Source: Streptomyces halstedii (GTDB taxonomy: Bacteria > Actinomycetota > Actinomycetes > Streptomycetales > Streptomycetaceae). From it: DNA of 64,000 bases. The notes under the pieces were generated by a model. The model made no database searches and was not told where the DNA came from. It worked only from the letters and a program-made list of their open reading frames with translations. Where the stretch lies: assembly GCA_000720535.1 (NCBI GenBank), contig JOAZ01000011.1, forward strand, positions 62,001 through 126,000, written 5' to 3'. Positions 8,057 through 15,362 of this stretch are shown one piece after another. Made by a program: the position numbers and the translations under genes. Positions within the stretch are counted from its first letter, which is position 1; each line of letters begins with the position of its first letter.

Positions 8057-8311
8057 TCAGGCGGTGAGTTCGACCTCGGACAGGGCGGCCGGGGAGGCGG
8101 GCGGGCCCGCCGACGGCACGGCACGCAGTTGGGTCTCCGCCGCGATCAGCGCGTCGGGCACCGTCCGCGTTCCGGTGGTGACGCAGAGGGTGTAGGAGAC
8201 GTCCTCCAGGTGGCGGCCGCTCTCGGACGTGCCGAGCCGTGCGTGGGCACTTCGCAGCGCCTCGTAGCGCTTGACGAGTTTCCGCAGTGTCGCGGGATTG
8301 GCCATCAGCAC
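8057..8311 (-). CDS. DUF5133 domain-containing small protein
   Basis: An 84-residue protein starting MLMANPATLRKLVKRYEALR, the characteristic opening of the actinobacterial DUF5133 family. It is mainly helical with a TLCVTTGTRTVPDALIAAE core. The GTG at 8309-8311 is preferred over the ATG two codons later, because GAGG then lies 7 nt rather than 13 nt upstream. Function is unknown; Streptomyces genomes carry several paralogues. It is divergent from the DUF6296 gene at 8595, another small Streptomyces-type family. Confidence 0.85.
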   Translation of the reverse strand: MLMANPATLRKLVKRYEALRSAHARLGTSESGRHLEDVSYTLCVTTGTRTVPDALIAAETQLRAVPSAGPPASPAALSEVELTA

Positions 8312-8594
8312 GGCAGTTCCTCTCTGCAGGGCGGTCGGCGGCCCGTGGCCCCGCACCGACGAAGGACGAATCGCGCCGGCGGTCCGCCTGGCGTCATGGG
8401 CGGCGGTGCGAAGGTCAGCACACGTCCGGTCCCTTGCCCATGATGGTCGCCTCCGCTCACCGGATCCGCATCCGCAGTCACCGGTTGTGACACGGGGCGT
8501 GCGCGGCCGGCGCCGAGTGCGCCAAGTCCACCGGTGGGAAACAATGGAGGTGACGGGCGGAAGGCCATCGGCCATGCCCGGTCAGGAGGTACAG

Positions 8595-8846
8595 ATGGAT
8601 TACCCGGAGCATTACGAGCTGATATTCCAGACGACAGGCGCCGCCGACGACGTGGTCGTCGTCCATCTCACGGCCCGGTCGGGGGCGGGCGGCTATCCGG
8701 TGTACGAGGACGAGACCGGCATCGTGCGGGCGGAGATCAGCGAACGCGGCGAGGTACGCATGCAGGCGAGCGGCGGGCACCAGGCCCCCCGCGTGCCGCT
8801 GCTCGCCAGGCCTTTGAGCCATGGGACGGGACCCAGGGCGGACTGA
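8595..8846 (+). CDS. DUF6296-type small protein
   Basis: An 83-residue protein opening MDYPEHYELIFQ and containing GGYPVYEDETGIVRAEI and GEVRMQASGG, a beta-rich small fold that I match from memory to DUF6296. The start has AGGAGGT only 4 nt upstream, a very strong site. Function is unknown. It lies between the divergent DUF5133 gene and a phosphatase-like gene on the same strand 106 bp downstream. Confidence 0.75.
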   Translation: MDYPEHYELIFQTTGAADDVVVVHLTARSGAGGYPVYEDETGIVRAEISERGEVRMQASGGHQAPRVPLLARPLSHGTGPRAD

Positions 8847-8952
8847 GATACGCCGGAGCCGGGTCCGGGCCCGCGAACCCGGCCCGCCACCCGCCCGGCG
8901 CGTGTTTACTGGTACCCGCCGGAAGCGTGGGGCCGAGGAACAGGGGGCAGTC

Positions 8953-9384
8953 GTGGGTGAGACGTGGGACCGTGCGGATCCGGGGGTGCTGCGGCTGCCC
9001 TCGGGGCGGCTGGTGCGGGGGCGGGGCCTGCGGTATCCGCTGCCCGACGGCCCGGCCCCGACGTACGCGGTCCATCTTCTCGGCAGACGCCCTCCGGCCG
9101 TCGAGTGGGAGGCGCGGTGGCTGCGCTGGCCGGACTTCCGGCTTCCCAGCGACCGGCCCGCGGCCCGGCGCACCCTGGACGAGGCGTGGGCGAGGTCCGC
9201 GCACGAGCGGGTGGAGGTGGCCTGTGGAGGCGGCCGGGGCCGCACGGGAACGGCGCTGGCCTGCCTGGCCGTCCTGGACGGGGTCCCGGCGGAGCACGCC
9301 GTGGCGTACGTACGCCGCAACTACCACCCCAAGGCCGTCGAGACGCCCTGGCAGCGCAGGTTCGTGCTCCGTTTCGGGGGTTGA
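8953..9384 (+). CDS. protein-tyrosine-phosphatase-like protein
   Basis: A 143-residue cysteine-phosphatase-fold protein. The signature CGGGRGRTG (Cys91 to Arg97, C-x5-R) is the P-loop of the tyrosine and dual-specificity phosphatase superfamily. The residue before the cysteine is Ala instead of the usual His. An upstream WPDFRLP segment could supply the general-acid aspartate (Asp61). GTG at 8953 is chosen because GGGGG precedes it and the reading frame upstream is Arg/Pro-rich junk. The substrate may be a phosphoprotein or a small phosphate ester. It is at the small end for the family. Confidence 0.8.
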   Translation: MGETWDRADPGVLRLPSGRLVRGRGLRYPLPDGPAPTYAVHLLGRRPPAVEWEARWLRWPDFRLPSDRPAARRTLDEAWARSAHERVEVACGGGRGRTGTALACLAVLDGVPAEHAVAYVRRNYHPKAVETPWQRRFVLRFGG

Positions 9385-9463
9385 AAGGGCCGCCGAGAGG
9401 TTTCGGGACACGTGCCGAGAGCGGCCGGCCGGGGACGGCGGGCCGCTCATGTCCGTACCGGAA

Positions 9464-9751
9464 TCACTCCACGCCGTGCAGCACCGGGACGGTGGCCGCG
9501 CCGCCGGCGCGGACCGCCTCGACAACGCTCTGGTGGAAGGAGCGGCTCGCCTCCTCGGACGGGCACCGCACGGGGCTGCCCGCCATCGTGTACCACTCGG
9601 AGGCGCCGCTGTACTGCACAGCAACCTCCGCCTGCCCGTTCGACCATGTGGTGTGTACGGTCAGATCGCCTTTGACGACGCCTACCTCTTCGGTGCGCAC
9701 TCCGCCTGTTCCCGCGAAGACACCGCAGGTAGTCCACGATGCCCAGTTCAT
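9464..9751 (-). CDS. hypothetical protein (95 aa)
   Basis: A 95-residue protein with a plausible ribosome site (AAGGTGA about 8 nt before the ATG). The C-terminal 70 residues (from VVKGDLTVHTTWSNGQ) look like a compact beta-then-helix domain with QYSGASEWYTMAGS and FHQSVVEAVRAGG. No family is recognised. A perfect 12-bp palindrome (9828-9839) lies 77 bp upstream and may be part of its promoter region. An overlapping minus-strand frame beginning at 9815 opens with a sensible helix but soon becomes Arg-rich, so it is not called. Confidence 0.55.
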   Translation of the reverse strand: MNWASWTTCGVFAGTGGVRTEEVGVVKGDLTVHTTWSNGQAEVAVQYSGASEWYTMAGSPVRCPSEEASRSFHQSVVEAVRAGGAATVPVLHGVE

Positions 9752-9827
9752 GAAGCGTCACCTTTCGGGACGATTGACAAGCCTGTTCAGCGAACTCCTT
9801 CAAGTATGGCACCACAGAACGTCATTC

Positions 9828-9839
9828 GCACATATGTGC
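9828..9839. promoter_or_regulatory. 12-bp palindrome GCACATATGTGC
   Basis: Perfect palindrome in the gap upstream of the minus-strand gene starting at 9751. It may be an operator. No matching regulator gene is obvious next to it. Confidence 0.3.
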
Positions 9840-9885
9840 CCGCCTGTGCCCCGGCCGTAGCGCGGTGCTGTCGGACGGTGTCCGG

Positions 9886-10317
9886 TCAGGGGTGCATCGC
9901 CGCCCCCTTGAAGATCTTGTCCACGTCCTTGCGCGGTCCGTGCACCGCCATTCCCACCAGATCCAGCCTGTCCCGTGCCACCGCGCGGACGGCGGCCCGG
10001 TTCGCCGCGTCGTGCCCGGTCGCGAAGAGGTCGGACGTGAAGACGGCCAGGGCCGTGCCCCGTCCCACCGCCCGGCCGTGAGCGGTGGTGAGCAGTTCCC
10101 CGGGCCCCGCGAAGACCAGGACCGGCTGCCGGAACATCGGCAGGTACGGGGTGCCGTCGGCGTCGGCGTAGGGTTCGCCGATCACTTCCGGCACCCGCGT
10201 GCCGAGGCCGCTGACCAGGAAGGCGGTGACGTTGAGGCGCTGCCAGGCCAGCAGGTCGTCGCGGAGCAGTACGGCGATCTTGGTGTCGTGGTGTACGGGT
10301 GCGGTGTCGTCGTTCAT
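9886..10317 (-). CDS. DUF2000 family protein
   Basis: A 143-residue protein matching the DUF2000 pattern: KIAVLLRDDLLAWQRLNVTAFL near the start, then YLPMFRQPVLVFAG in the centre and DLVGMAVHGPRKDVDKIFKG at the C-terminus. The family fold resembles peptidyl-tRNA hydrolase 2, but the function is unestablished. Start ATG 10315-10317 is chosen over the upstream in-frame methionine, which begins an Arg-rich tail. It is divergent from an AraC-type regulator with only 88 bp between starts. This arrangement is typical of DUF2000 genes, so the AraC protein probably controls it. Confidence 0.85.
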   Translation of the reverse strand: MNDDTAPVHHDTKIAVLLRDDLLAWQRLNVTAFLVSGLGTRVPEVIGEPYADADGTPYLPMFRQPVLVFAGPGELLTTAHGRAVGRGTALAVFTSDLFATGHDAANRAAVRAVARDRLDLVGMAVHGPRKDVDKIFKGAAMHP

Positions 10318-10350
10318 GTCCGCAAGCCTGCCGGGCCGGCGCACGGGAAT

Positions 10351-10397
10351 CTTGTACGAAGTTTGCGTGTGCGGGGCTCACGTGCGGTGCTTGTACG
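10351..10397. promoter_or_regulatory. direct repeat CTTGTACG, candidate AraC sites
   Basis: CTTGTACG occurs at 10351-10358 and 10390-10397 in the same orientation, 39 bp apart, between the divergent DUF2000 and AraC genes. Direct repeats are the usual form of AraC-family binding sites. Confidence 0.4.
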
Positions 10398-10405
10398 CTT
10401 TCCGC

Positions 10406-11275
10406 ATGGCCGCACCGGTGGAGGTCACCGCGTGGCGTCCGCGGGTGGAGGGGATCGACGAGGTCTTCCACGCCCGCTTCGCCGACCACGTGTACCCCAT
10501 GCACACCCACGACTCCTGGACTCTGCTCGTCGTCGACGAGGGCATGGTCCGCTACGACCTTGACCACCATGAGCACGGCGCACCGCGCTCGGTGGTGACG
10601 CTGCTGCCGCCGCACGTCCCGCACAACGGTGACGCGGCCACGCCGGACGGCTTCCGCAAGCGTGTCCTGTACCTGAACACCGGGCAGATCGACGTGGACC
10701 TCATCGGCCGGGCCGTCGACCGCCCCGTACTGCACGACCCTCGGCTGCGGCACCGGGTGCACCAGCTGCATCTGACCCTCGCGCGGCCCGGTGACGAGCT
10801 GGAGGCGCAGAGCCGTCTCGCCCTCGTCCGCGAACGGCTCGCCGGTCATCTGCTCGACCGGCTCGGCACACCGCCGCCGGTGCGGGACCGCAGGGTGGCC
10901 CGCGAGCTGCGCGAGCTGCTCGACGGGCACGTCGTGGAGGGGATCACCCTGCGGGAGGCGGCGCACCGCCTGCACACCCATCACACCCATCTGGTACGGG
11001 CCTTCGGCCGCGAGTTCGGCATGGCCCCGCACCAGTACCTCACGAGCCGCCGGGTGGATCTGGCGCGGCGCCTGCTCCTGGGCGGGATGCGCGCGCCGGA
11101 TGTGGCGGTGGCGGCCGGTTTCTACGACCAGTCGCACTTCTCCCGGCACTTCAAGCGCGTCGTCGGCACGAGTCCGGGCCGTTACGCGCGCACCGGGCGG
11201 CCTACCGGCGTTCCAGCGCACCGCGGACGAACGCCGCCTGACCCGCGTGCTGAAGGTCGTCGGAGAGCACGCTGA
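10406..11275 (+). CDS. AraC-family transcriptional regulator
   Basis: A 289-residue regulator. The N-terminal cupin-type sensor domain is seen in HARFADHVYPMHTHDSWTLL and TLLPPHVPHNG. The C-terminal AraC double helix-turn-helix covers about residues 170-270, with GITLREAAHRLHTHHTHLVRAF and the signature VAAGFYDQSHFSRHFKRVVG followed by SPGRYA. It is divergent from the DUF2000 gene. Its 3' end overlaps the converging DinB gene by 74 bp. The tail after RYARTG is Pro/Arg-rich and may have grown into the neighbour. Confidence 0.9.
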   Translation: MAAPVEVTAWRPRVEGIDEVFHARFADHVYPMHTHDSWTLLVVDEGMVRYDLDHHEHGAPRSVVTLLPPHVPHNGDAATPDGFRKRVLYLNTGQIDVDLIGRAVDRPVLHDPRLRHRVHQLHLTLARPGDELEAQSRLALVRERLAGHLLDRLGTPPPVRDRRVARELRELLDGHVVEGITLREAAHRLHTHHTHLVRAFGREFGMAPHQYLTSRRVDLARRLLLGGMRAPDVAVAAGFYDQSHFSRHFKRVVGTSPGRYARTGRPTGVPAHRGRTPPDPRAEGRRRAR

Positions 11276-11711
11276 TCAGCCGCACCCCGAGGGTCACCGG
11301 CGGTGACCACGCCTCGTCCACGACGCGGTCCAGGGCACGCCCGTCGAGGCCGTGGATGAAGGCGAGGCTCTGTTCGTGGACGGCGTCGTAGTAGCTGAGG
11401 AGCAGTTCGCCCGAGCTGACCTGGACGGAGGCCACCTGCTCGCTGCTGTGCCCGAAACCGGTCGATCCCTCGGGGAGGGGGAGCTCGAAGCGGGAGGCCC
11501 AGTCCTGGGCGAACCAGACCTGCTCGGTGCCCGCCGCGTCGGAGACGTGGTCGTCCTGGATGCGGGTGAGGTGCCATACGAGCCAGGCGATCGAGTTCGC
11601 GCCGTCGTCCGGCCGGGCGTTGAGCATGTCGGGCGTGAGGCCTTCGACGGTCGCGTGCACCGTTCCGTGGATGCGTTCGAACGCGTCGGCGAGAATCCCA
11701 GCACTGTTCAT
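11202..11711 (-). CDS. DinB-family protein (DUF664 type)
   Basis: A 169-residue four-helix-bundle protein of the DinB/YfiT group. The metal-site histidines expected for the family appear as WLVWHLTRIQDDH (about 45-57) and DDLQHAGQAAFVRG at the end. In actinobacteria many such proteins are mycothiol-dependent S-transferases or maleylpyruvate isomerase relatives; the substrate is unknown here. The ATG at 11709-11711 has GAGAGGG 8 nt upstream. The last 74 bp overlap the converging AraC gene. A second DinB-type gene is at 53963. Confidence 0.88.
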   Translation of the reverse strand: MNSAGILADAFERIHGTVHATVEGLTPDMLNARPDDGANSIAWLVWHLTRIQDDHVSDAAGTEQVWFAQDWASRFELPLPEGSTGFGHSSEQVASVQVSSGELLLSYYDAVHEQSLAFIHGLDGRALDRVVDEAWSPPVTLGVRLISVLSDDLQHAGQAAFVRGALERR

Positions 11712-11787
11712 ACGCTTACCCTCTCCGGTCCGGGCGCGGGGTCCCGGCTCCGACACGCGCCCCGTGCCGGGTCCGGGGACCGTTCGC

Positions 11788-12795
11788 TCAGCCGTGCACC
11801 GTGCGCAGCCAACGGACCAGCAGGTCGTTGACCTCGGCGGCGCGCTCCTGCTGGATCCAGTGTCCGCAGCCTTCGATGATGTGCGAGGAGACCAGACCGG
11901 GCAGGGTGTCGGGGTAGGCGGCGATCGCGTCGGCCATCCACGTGGTGGAGGAGTCGAGGGAGCCGCCGATGAACAGGGAGGGCTGGGTGAGCCGGGCCCC
12001 GTCCCAGGCGGCCAGGTCCTCCCAGTCGCGGTCGACGTTGCGGTAGCGGTTGAGCCCGCCGGTCAGCCCGGTCCTCTCGAACTCCGCGCTGTACACGTCG
12101 AGGTCCTCCTCGGTGAGCCAGGACGGCAGCGGTCCACGGGCGAAGCGGTCCCGCATCCGGGCGCCGGCGGGCACGAAGAAGGGGCTGCCCTGGTCGGCCG
12201 GTGGCATCGTGCCGGCGGAGAGCGAGGTGTAGAAGCCGGCGAGCCAGCCGCGTACGTCGGGCTCGATCTCGGCCTCCGCGCGCCCCGGCTCCTGGAAGTA
12301 GCTGACGTAGAACTCCTCGTCCCCGCCGATGCGGGCGAAGCCCTCGGTGGGCCGGACCGGGTTCCACGGGGAGTAGGGGACGCTGAGGAACGCCGCGGCG
12401 GTGAACAGGTCGGGCCGCAGCAGCGCGCTGTCGGCGGCGATGGACGAGCCCCAGTCGTGGCCGACGACGGTCGCGGTCTCCTCCCCCAGCGCCTTGAGCA
12501 CGGCGACGTTGTCGGCGACCAGGGACGTCATCCGGTAGGCGTCCACGGCGGCGGGGGCCGACGAGCGCCCGTAGCCGCGTACGTCGACGGCGACCGCGCG
12601 GAAGCCCGCCTCGGCGAGGACGGGGAGCTGGTGGCGCCAGGAGTACGACGTCTCGGGGAAGCCGTGAATGAGAAGGACGAGCGGTCCGGTGCCCTGTTCG
12701 ACCAGGTGGATCCGGCCTCCGGGGACGTCCACCAGCCGGTGGGCCGCCCCGGAGGCGGATGCTGAGGTGCCGGACGCGGGCGCGGGCTGTTGCAT
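11788..12795 (-). CDS. epoxide-hydrolase-like alpha/beta hydrolase
   Basis: A 335-residue alpha/beta hydrolase of the soluble epoxide hydrolase branch. The oxyanion motif HGFPET (about residues 45-50) and the nucleophile elbow GHDWGS, with Asp as nucleophile, mark epoxide hydrolases or haloalkane-type relatives. CGHW near 315 supplies the histidine. A cap domain sits between them. AAGGAG lies 5 nt before the ATG at 12793-12795. It follows the 77-codon gene and the TNT-toxin gene on the same strand, 110 bp after the former, and may be transcribed with them. The epoxide substrate is unknown. Confidence 0.9.
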   Translation of the reverse strand: MQQPAPASGTSASASGAAHRLVDVPGGRIHLVEQGTGPLVLLIHGFPETSYSWRHQLPVLAEAGFRAVAVDVRGYGRSSAPAAVDAYRMTSLVADNVAVLKALGEETATVVGHDWGSSIAADSALLRPDLFTAAAFLSVPYSPWNPVRPTEGFARIGGDEEFYVSYFQEPGRAEAEIEPDVRGWLAGFYTSLSAGTMPPADQGSPFFVPAGARMRDRFARGPLPSWLTEEDLDVYSAEFERTGLTGGLNRYRNVDRDWEDLAAWDGARLTQPSLFIGGSLDSSTTWMADAIAAYPDTLPGLVSSHIIEGCGHWIQQERAAEVNDLLVRWLRTVHG

Positions 12796-12905
12796 GGGGG
12801 CTCCTTGGTGGTCCCTGGTACCTGTCCCCGCCACGATCACGTGACGCCCGCCGGCAGAGCAAGGAGACTTGCCGTTCCGGCAAAACCCGGGGCCCTCCCG
12901 CCGCC

Positions 12906-13139
12906 TCAGACCAGCAGGTGGTGCAGGTGGCGGCAGGCCGTCGCCTCGTCGGAGTGCCGGGCGAACACGTCGTACACGCCCCGCTCGTACGCCCCGGTCT
13001 CCCACGTCCCGTCGGGTGCCCGCCTCAGGAAGAGGAAGTCGGGCGGCGTGGGCGCCGGTTCGTGGACGCCTTCGATGCGGTAGTAGCCGTCGGGCACCCC
13101 CGCCGCGCTCAGCGCGGACCGCAGTCCTCGGCGGTCCAT
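12906..13139 (-). CDS. small cytoplasmic protein paired with the TNT toxin (possible immunity protein)
   Basis: A 77-residue protein without signal peptide or membrane segment. It starts 7 bp after the stop of the TNT-domain gene, so the two are surely co-transcribed. It has mixed alpha/beta character, including GYYRIEGVHEP and DFLFLRRAPDGTWETGAYERGVYDV. The position directly behind a toxin gene, the small size and the acidic patches fit an immunity partner. The known M. tuberculosis immunity factor for TNT is larger and is not visibly similar, so this role is inferred from position only. Confidence 0.65.
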   Translation of the reverse strand: MDRRGLRSALSAAGVPDGYYRIEGVHEPAPTPPDFLFLRRAPDGTWETGAYERGVYDVFARHSDEATACRHLHHLLV

Positions 13140-13146
13140 CGGCGGG

Positions 13147-13827
13147 TCAGATCCCGGCGTGCGTGAGGTAGGCGTGGTCGAGCAGCCACTTCACGTTGAG
13201 GCGTTCGCCCGCGCCCGGGTCCAGGAAGACCGGGTCGAGCTTGATCTGCCGGCCTCCGCCGGGCTGCTCGAACCACGGGGCGATGCCGCCCTGCCAGACC
13301 CAGAAGGGCTTGGCGACCTTGTAGACGCGGTAGTCGCACGGGGTCGCCGCCTCACGGGTGTTGAGGTTCTGCGGCGGCAGGGCCCGCTCCCCGTAGGAGT
13401 CACCGGCCGGGGCCAGGTAGCCGCCGTACTCGGAGCCGAAGCGGTCCAGGCGCTGGCCGGGGCGCAGCTGGGTGGGCTCCTTGTCGATCTCCCCGTTGAC
13501 CTCGGCGAAGCCGTCGTTCGGCGGGTACTTCCAGCTGCCGGTGTCCGCGGGGCCCTCCCAGTACTTCTTCAGGAAGGCGGCCGGTGACAGGGTTCCGGTG
13601 CGCTTGTACCCCTTGAGCAGCGGGCCGACGGGCGCCTGGCCGGGGCGGGGCAGCCACGTGGGGCCGAGCCGGGCGTCGTCGAGGAACTCGCCGGTGCAGG
13701 GTTCGTGGCGTACGGCCACCGCGGCCCGTGGTGTGTGCTCCTGCCGTGGAGCGGCGTTCGCGGCGGGTGCCACCACCAGGCCCGCGGTGACGCCCATCGC
13801 GGCAAGTACGGTGCGGATACGGTTCAT
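13147..13827 (-). CDS. secreted TNT-domain protein (NAD+ glycohydrolase toxin family)
   Basis: A 226-residue exported protein. A Sec signal peptide covers residues 1-25 (VLAAMGVTAGLVVAPAANA). The rest matches the TNT (tuberculosis necrotizing toxin) domain: GPLLKGYKRTGTLS near 66, then SWKYPPNDGF, the family hallmark GQRLDRFGSEYGGYLAP, RALPP, and the C-terminal WFEQPGGGRQI. TNT domains hydrolyse NAD+; the Arg of LDRFG and the Gln in the glycine-rich motif occupy the places expected of catalytic residues. It has no EsxA/WXG100 or repeat delivery module, so export seems to be by Sec alone. It is followed closely by the 77-codon gene, a candidate immunity protein. Confidence 0.85.
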   Translation of the reverse strand: MNRIRTVLAAMGVTAGLVVAPAANAAPRQEHTPRAAVAVRHEPCTGEFLDDARLGPTWLPRPGQAPVGPLLKGYKRTGTLSPAAFLKKYWEGPADTGSWKYPPNDGFAEVNGEIDKEPTQLRPGQRLDRFGSEYGGYLAPAGDSYGERALPPQNLNTREAATPCDYRVYKVAKPFWVWQGGIAPWFEQPGGGRQIKLDPVFLDPGAGERLNVKWLLDHAYLTHAGI

Positions 13828-13950
13828 TCGGGACTCCCTCGGTTGCCGTCACTGGTCGGACAGCTACGAAGGGTAACGCGTCGAACGCGCGGAGTGTTCA
13901 CACCATGCCGCTTCCGTCCGGACCGGAACTGCCGGTGGCCGTGAGGCGGT

Positions 13951-14664
13951 TCAGCGGGAGGGGTCGCCGTAGCGGACGGTGACCTTCTCGAACCCGAGGG
14001 ATCCCAGGAGCCCTTGGAGCATGGAGGTGGTGTTCTTCTCGGCGCGTGTGGTGAGGCCGCTCTCCTCGGCCGCCTCCGCGATGCGCCGGGCGGCCAGCTT
14101 GTTGACGGCCTGTTCGCTTCCGGGGTTGTCGGAGAAGAGGTCGCCGAGCCGGTCGAGGAGCCCGCGCTGCTTGGACACCGCGTAGGAGCGGTCCGGGTCG
14201 AGGGCGGGCTTGCTCAGGACGGCGTGGGGCAGGCGGAGTTCGGCCTCGGTACGGTCCTCGTCGACCTTCACTCCGTCTTCGGCTACCCCGCCGAGGTCCA
14301 CCGAGGCGGCGACGGTGCCCGCGCCCACGTACAGGGTGCGGGTGCCGCGGACGGCGTCGGGCAGGAACTTGGTGTCCTTCTCCAGGTCGACGACCACCTG
14401 GAAATCCCCTGACGCGGCCTGGTAGGCGCTCATGTCCTGGACCGCCTTGAGTACGGCGGGGCCGGACCGGTCTGTGGTCCGCTCGCCGAAGAGGTCGCCG
14501 AAGCCGGGCAGGAGTCCGACGCGCGAGCCCACCAGCAGCAGGGCCAGGGCCACGGCGCAGACACCGGCGAACGGGAGGCAGCCCCGGGTGCGGGCCGGAC
14601 GCCTGCTCCCGCCGGCGGCGTCGGGGTCCGGGGTGCCGTCTGTCTTTACGTCGGTGGACGTCAT
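13951..14664 (-). CDS. DUF4230 membrane-anchored protein
   Basis: A 237-residue protein with one membrane segment at about residues 30-48 (FAGVCAVALALLLVGSRVGLL) and an outside domain matching DUF4230. Signatures include SGDFQVVVDLEKDTKFLP, TLYVGAGTVAASVDLGG and the terminal LLGSLGFEKVTVRYGDP. The function is unknown. The start ATG has GGAGG only a few bases upstream. It is last in a minus-strand set with a 51-codon gene and a DUF4389 gene. Confidence 0.85.
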   Translation of the reverse strand: MTSTDVKTDGTPDPDAAGGSRRPARTRGCLPFAGVCAVALALLLVGSRVGLLPGFGDLFGERTTDRSGPAVLKAVQDMSAYQAASGDFQVVVDLEKDTKFLPDAVRGTRTLYVGAGTVAASVDLGGVAEDGVKVDEDRTEAELRLPHAVLSKPALDPDRSYAVSKQRGLLDRLGDLFSDNPGSEQAVNKLAARRIAEAAEESGLTTRAEKNTTSMLQGLLGSLGFEKVTVRYGDPSR

Positions 14665-14714
14665 GTCCTCCGGATGACCCGGTGCGGCGTTTTCACTCCA
14701 CCCGGGGTGCGCGA

Positions 14715-14870
14715 CTACGCCAGAGGCTGTACGGGCGCCGAAGGCGGTGTGCCGTGGAGGCCGTAGTCGTAGCTGCCGCCCTCGTCGGGTGCCCGTACCG
14801 AGGCGGTGACGCAGCCGGCGATGCCGAGGAGCAGGAAGAGGGCGAGCAGGAGCTTGCCCGCACCGCTCAT
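14715..14870 (-). CDS. small lipoprotein-like or membrane protein (51 aa)
   Basis: A 51-codon gene running MSGAGKLLLALFLLLGIAGC, then VTASVRAPDEGGSYDYG to a TAG at 14715. Residues 6-19 are hydrophobic and end in GIAGC, a lipobox-like sequence with cysteine at residue 20. The mature part would be only about 31 residues. It begins 14 bp after the DUF4389 stop and lies 50 bp before the DUF4230 start on the same strand, so the three are probably co-transcribed. It has unbroken coding character with high GC at third positions. The function is unknown. Confidence 0.65.
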   Translation of the reverse strand: MSGAGKLLLALFLLLGIAGCVTASVRAPDEGGSYDYGLHGTPPSAPVQPLA

Positions 14871-14884
14871 GACCAGGGGCCGGG

Positions 14885-15220
14885 TCAGGACGGCGGGGTC
14901 AGGGAGGACGGCGGGTAGCGGTCGACGAGCAGCATCTCGCTCGCCGCCACCCGGGTGCGGTAGCCGAGGTATGCGGCGAGGTAGCGGAAGACCGGCTGGG
15001 GCGGCCGCCCGAGGACGAGGGCGCCGAACCAGCCGGCGATCACGGTGAGCACGGCCGCGATGTGCAGGAAGAACAGGACGACGTGGTGCGGGAGCAGCAG
15101 GAGGAGGCGGGGCAGCACGGTGAGCCGCCGTTGGCGGGCCGGTTCGGTGACGTCCAGGCCGGGCGGGGACGCGTACGCCTCCCCCGCGACGCGTCCCGGG
15201 CTCCGCTGTCCGTCAGCCAT
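14885..15220 (-). CDS. DUF4389 membrane protein
   Basis: A 111-residue protein with a single DUF4389 unit: RRLTVLPRLLLLLPHHVVLF, AAVLTVIAGWFGALVLGRPP, YLAAYLGYRTRVAAS, then LLVDRYPP. The arrangement predicts two membrane segments (about 37-60 and 62-78) followed by an amphipathic part. GAGGGGAA lies 5 nt before the ATG at 15218-15220. It heads the set DUF4389, 51-codon gene, DUF4230. All three encode membrane or exported proteins, which suggests a joint envelope function. Confidence 0.82.
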   Translation of the reverse strand: MADGQRSPGRVAGEAYASPPGLDVTEPARQRRLTVLPRLLLLLPHHVVLFFLHIAAVLTVIAGWFGALVLGRPPQPVFRYLAAYLGYRTRVAASEMLLVDRYPPSSLTPPS

Positions 15221-15315
15221 GTCGCTTCCCCTCGGCCGGTGACCGTACGCGGTCGGTTCGTACGTCACCTCACGCTGGTCGCGGGCCGTGGGGCGGGCAA
15301 TCGGCCGGGGCCGAA

Positions 15316-15347
15316 CGGGTGCCCCGGCCGGTGGGCCGGGGCACCCG
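15316..15347. terminator. terminator hairpin after the GH48 gene
   Basis: Perfect 14-bp stem CGGGTGCCCCGGCC / GGCCGGGGCACCCG with a 4-nt loop, 16 bp beyond the GH48 stop on the minus strand. Confidence 0.75.
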
Positions 15348-15362
15348 CGAAGGCGCGGTCAC

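Noticed and set aside
9447-9815. Alternative 122-codon minus-strand gene overlapping the 95-codon gene
   Set aside because: It opens well (MVPYLKEFAEQACQ) but turns into Arg-rich sequence; the 95-codon frame has a better ribosome site and more protein-like composition.
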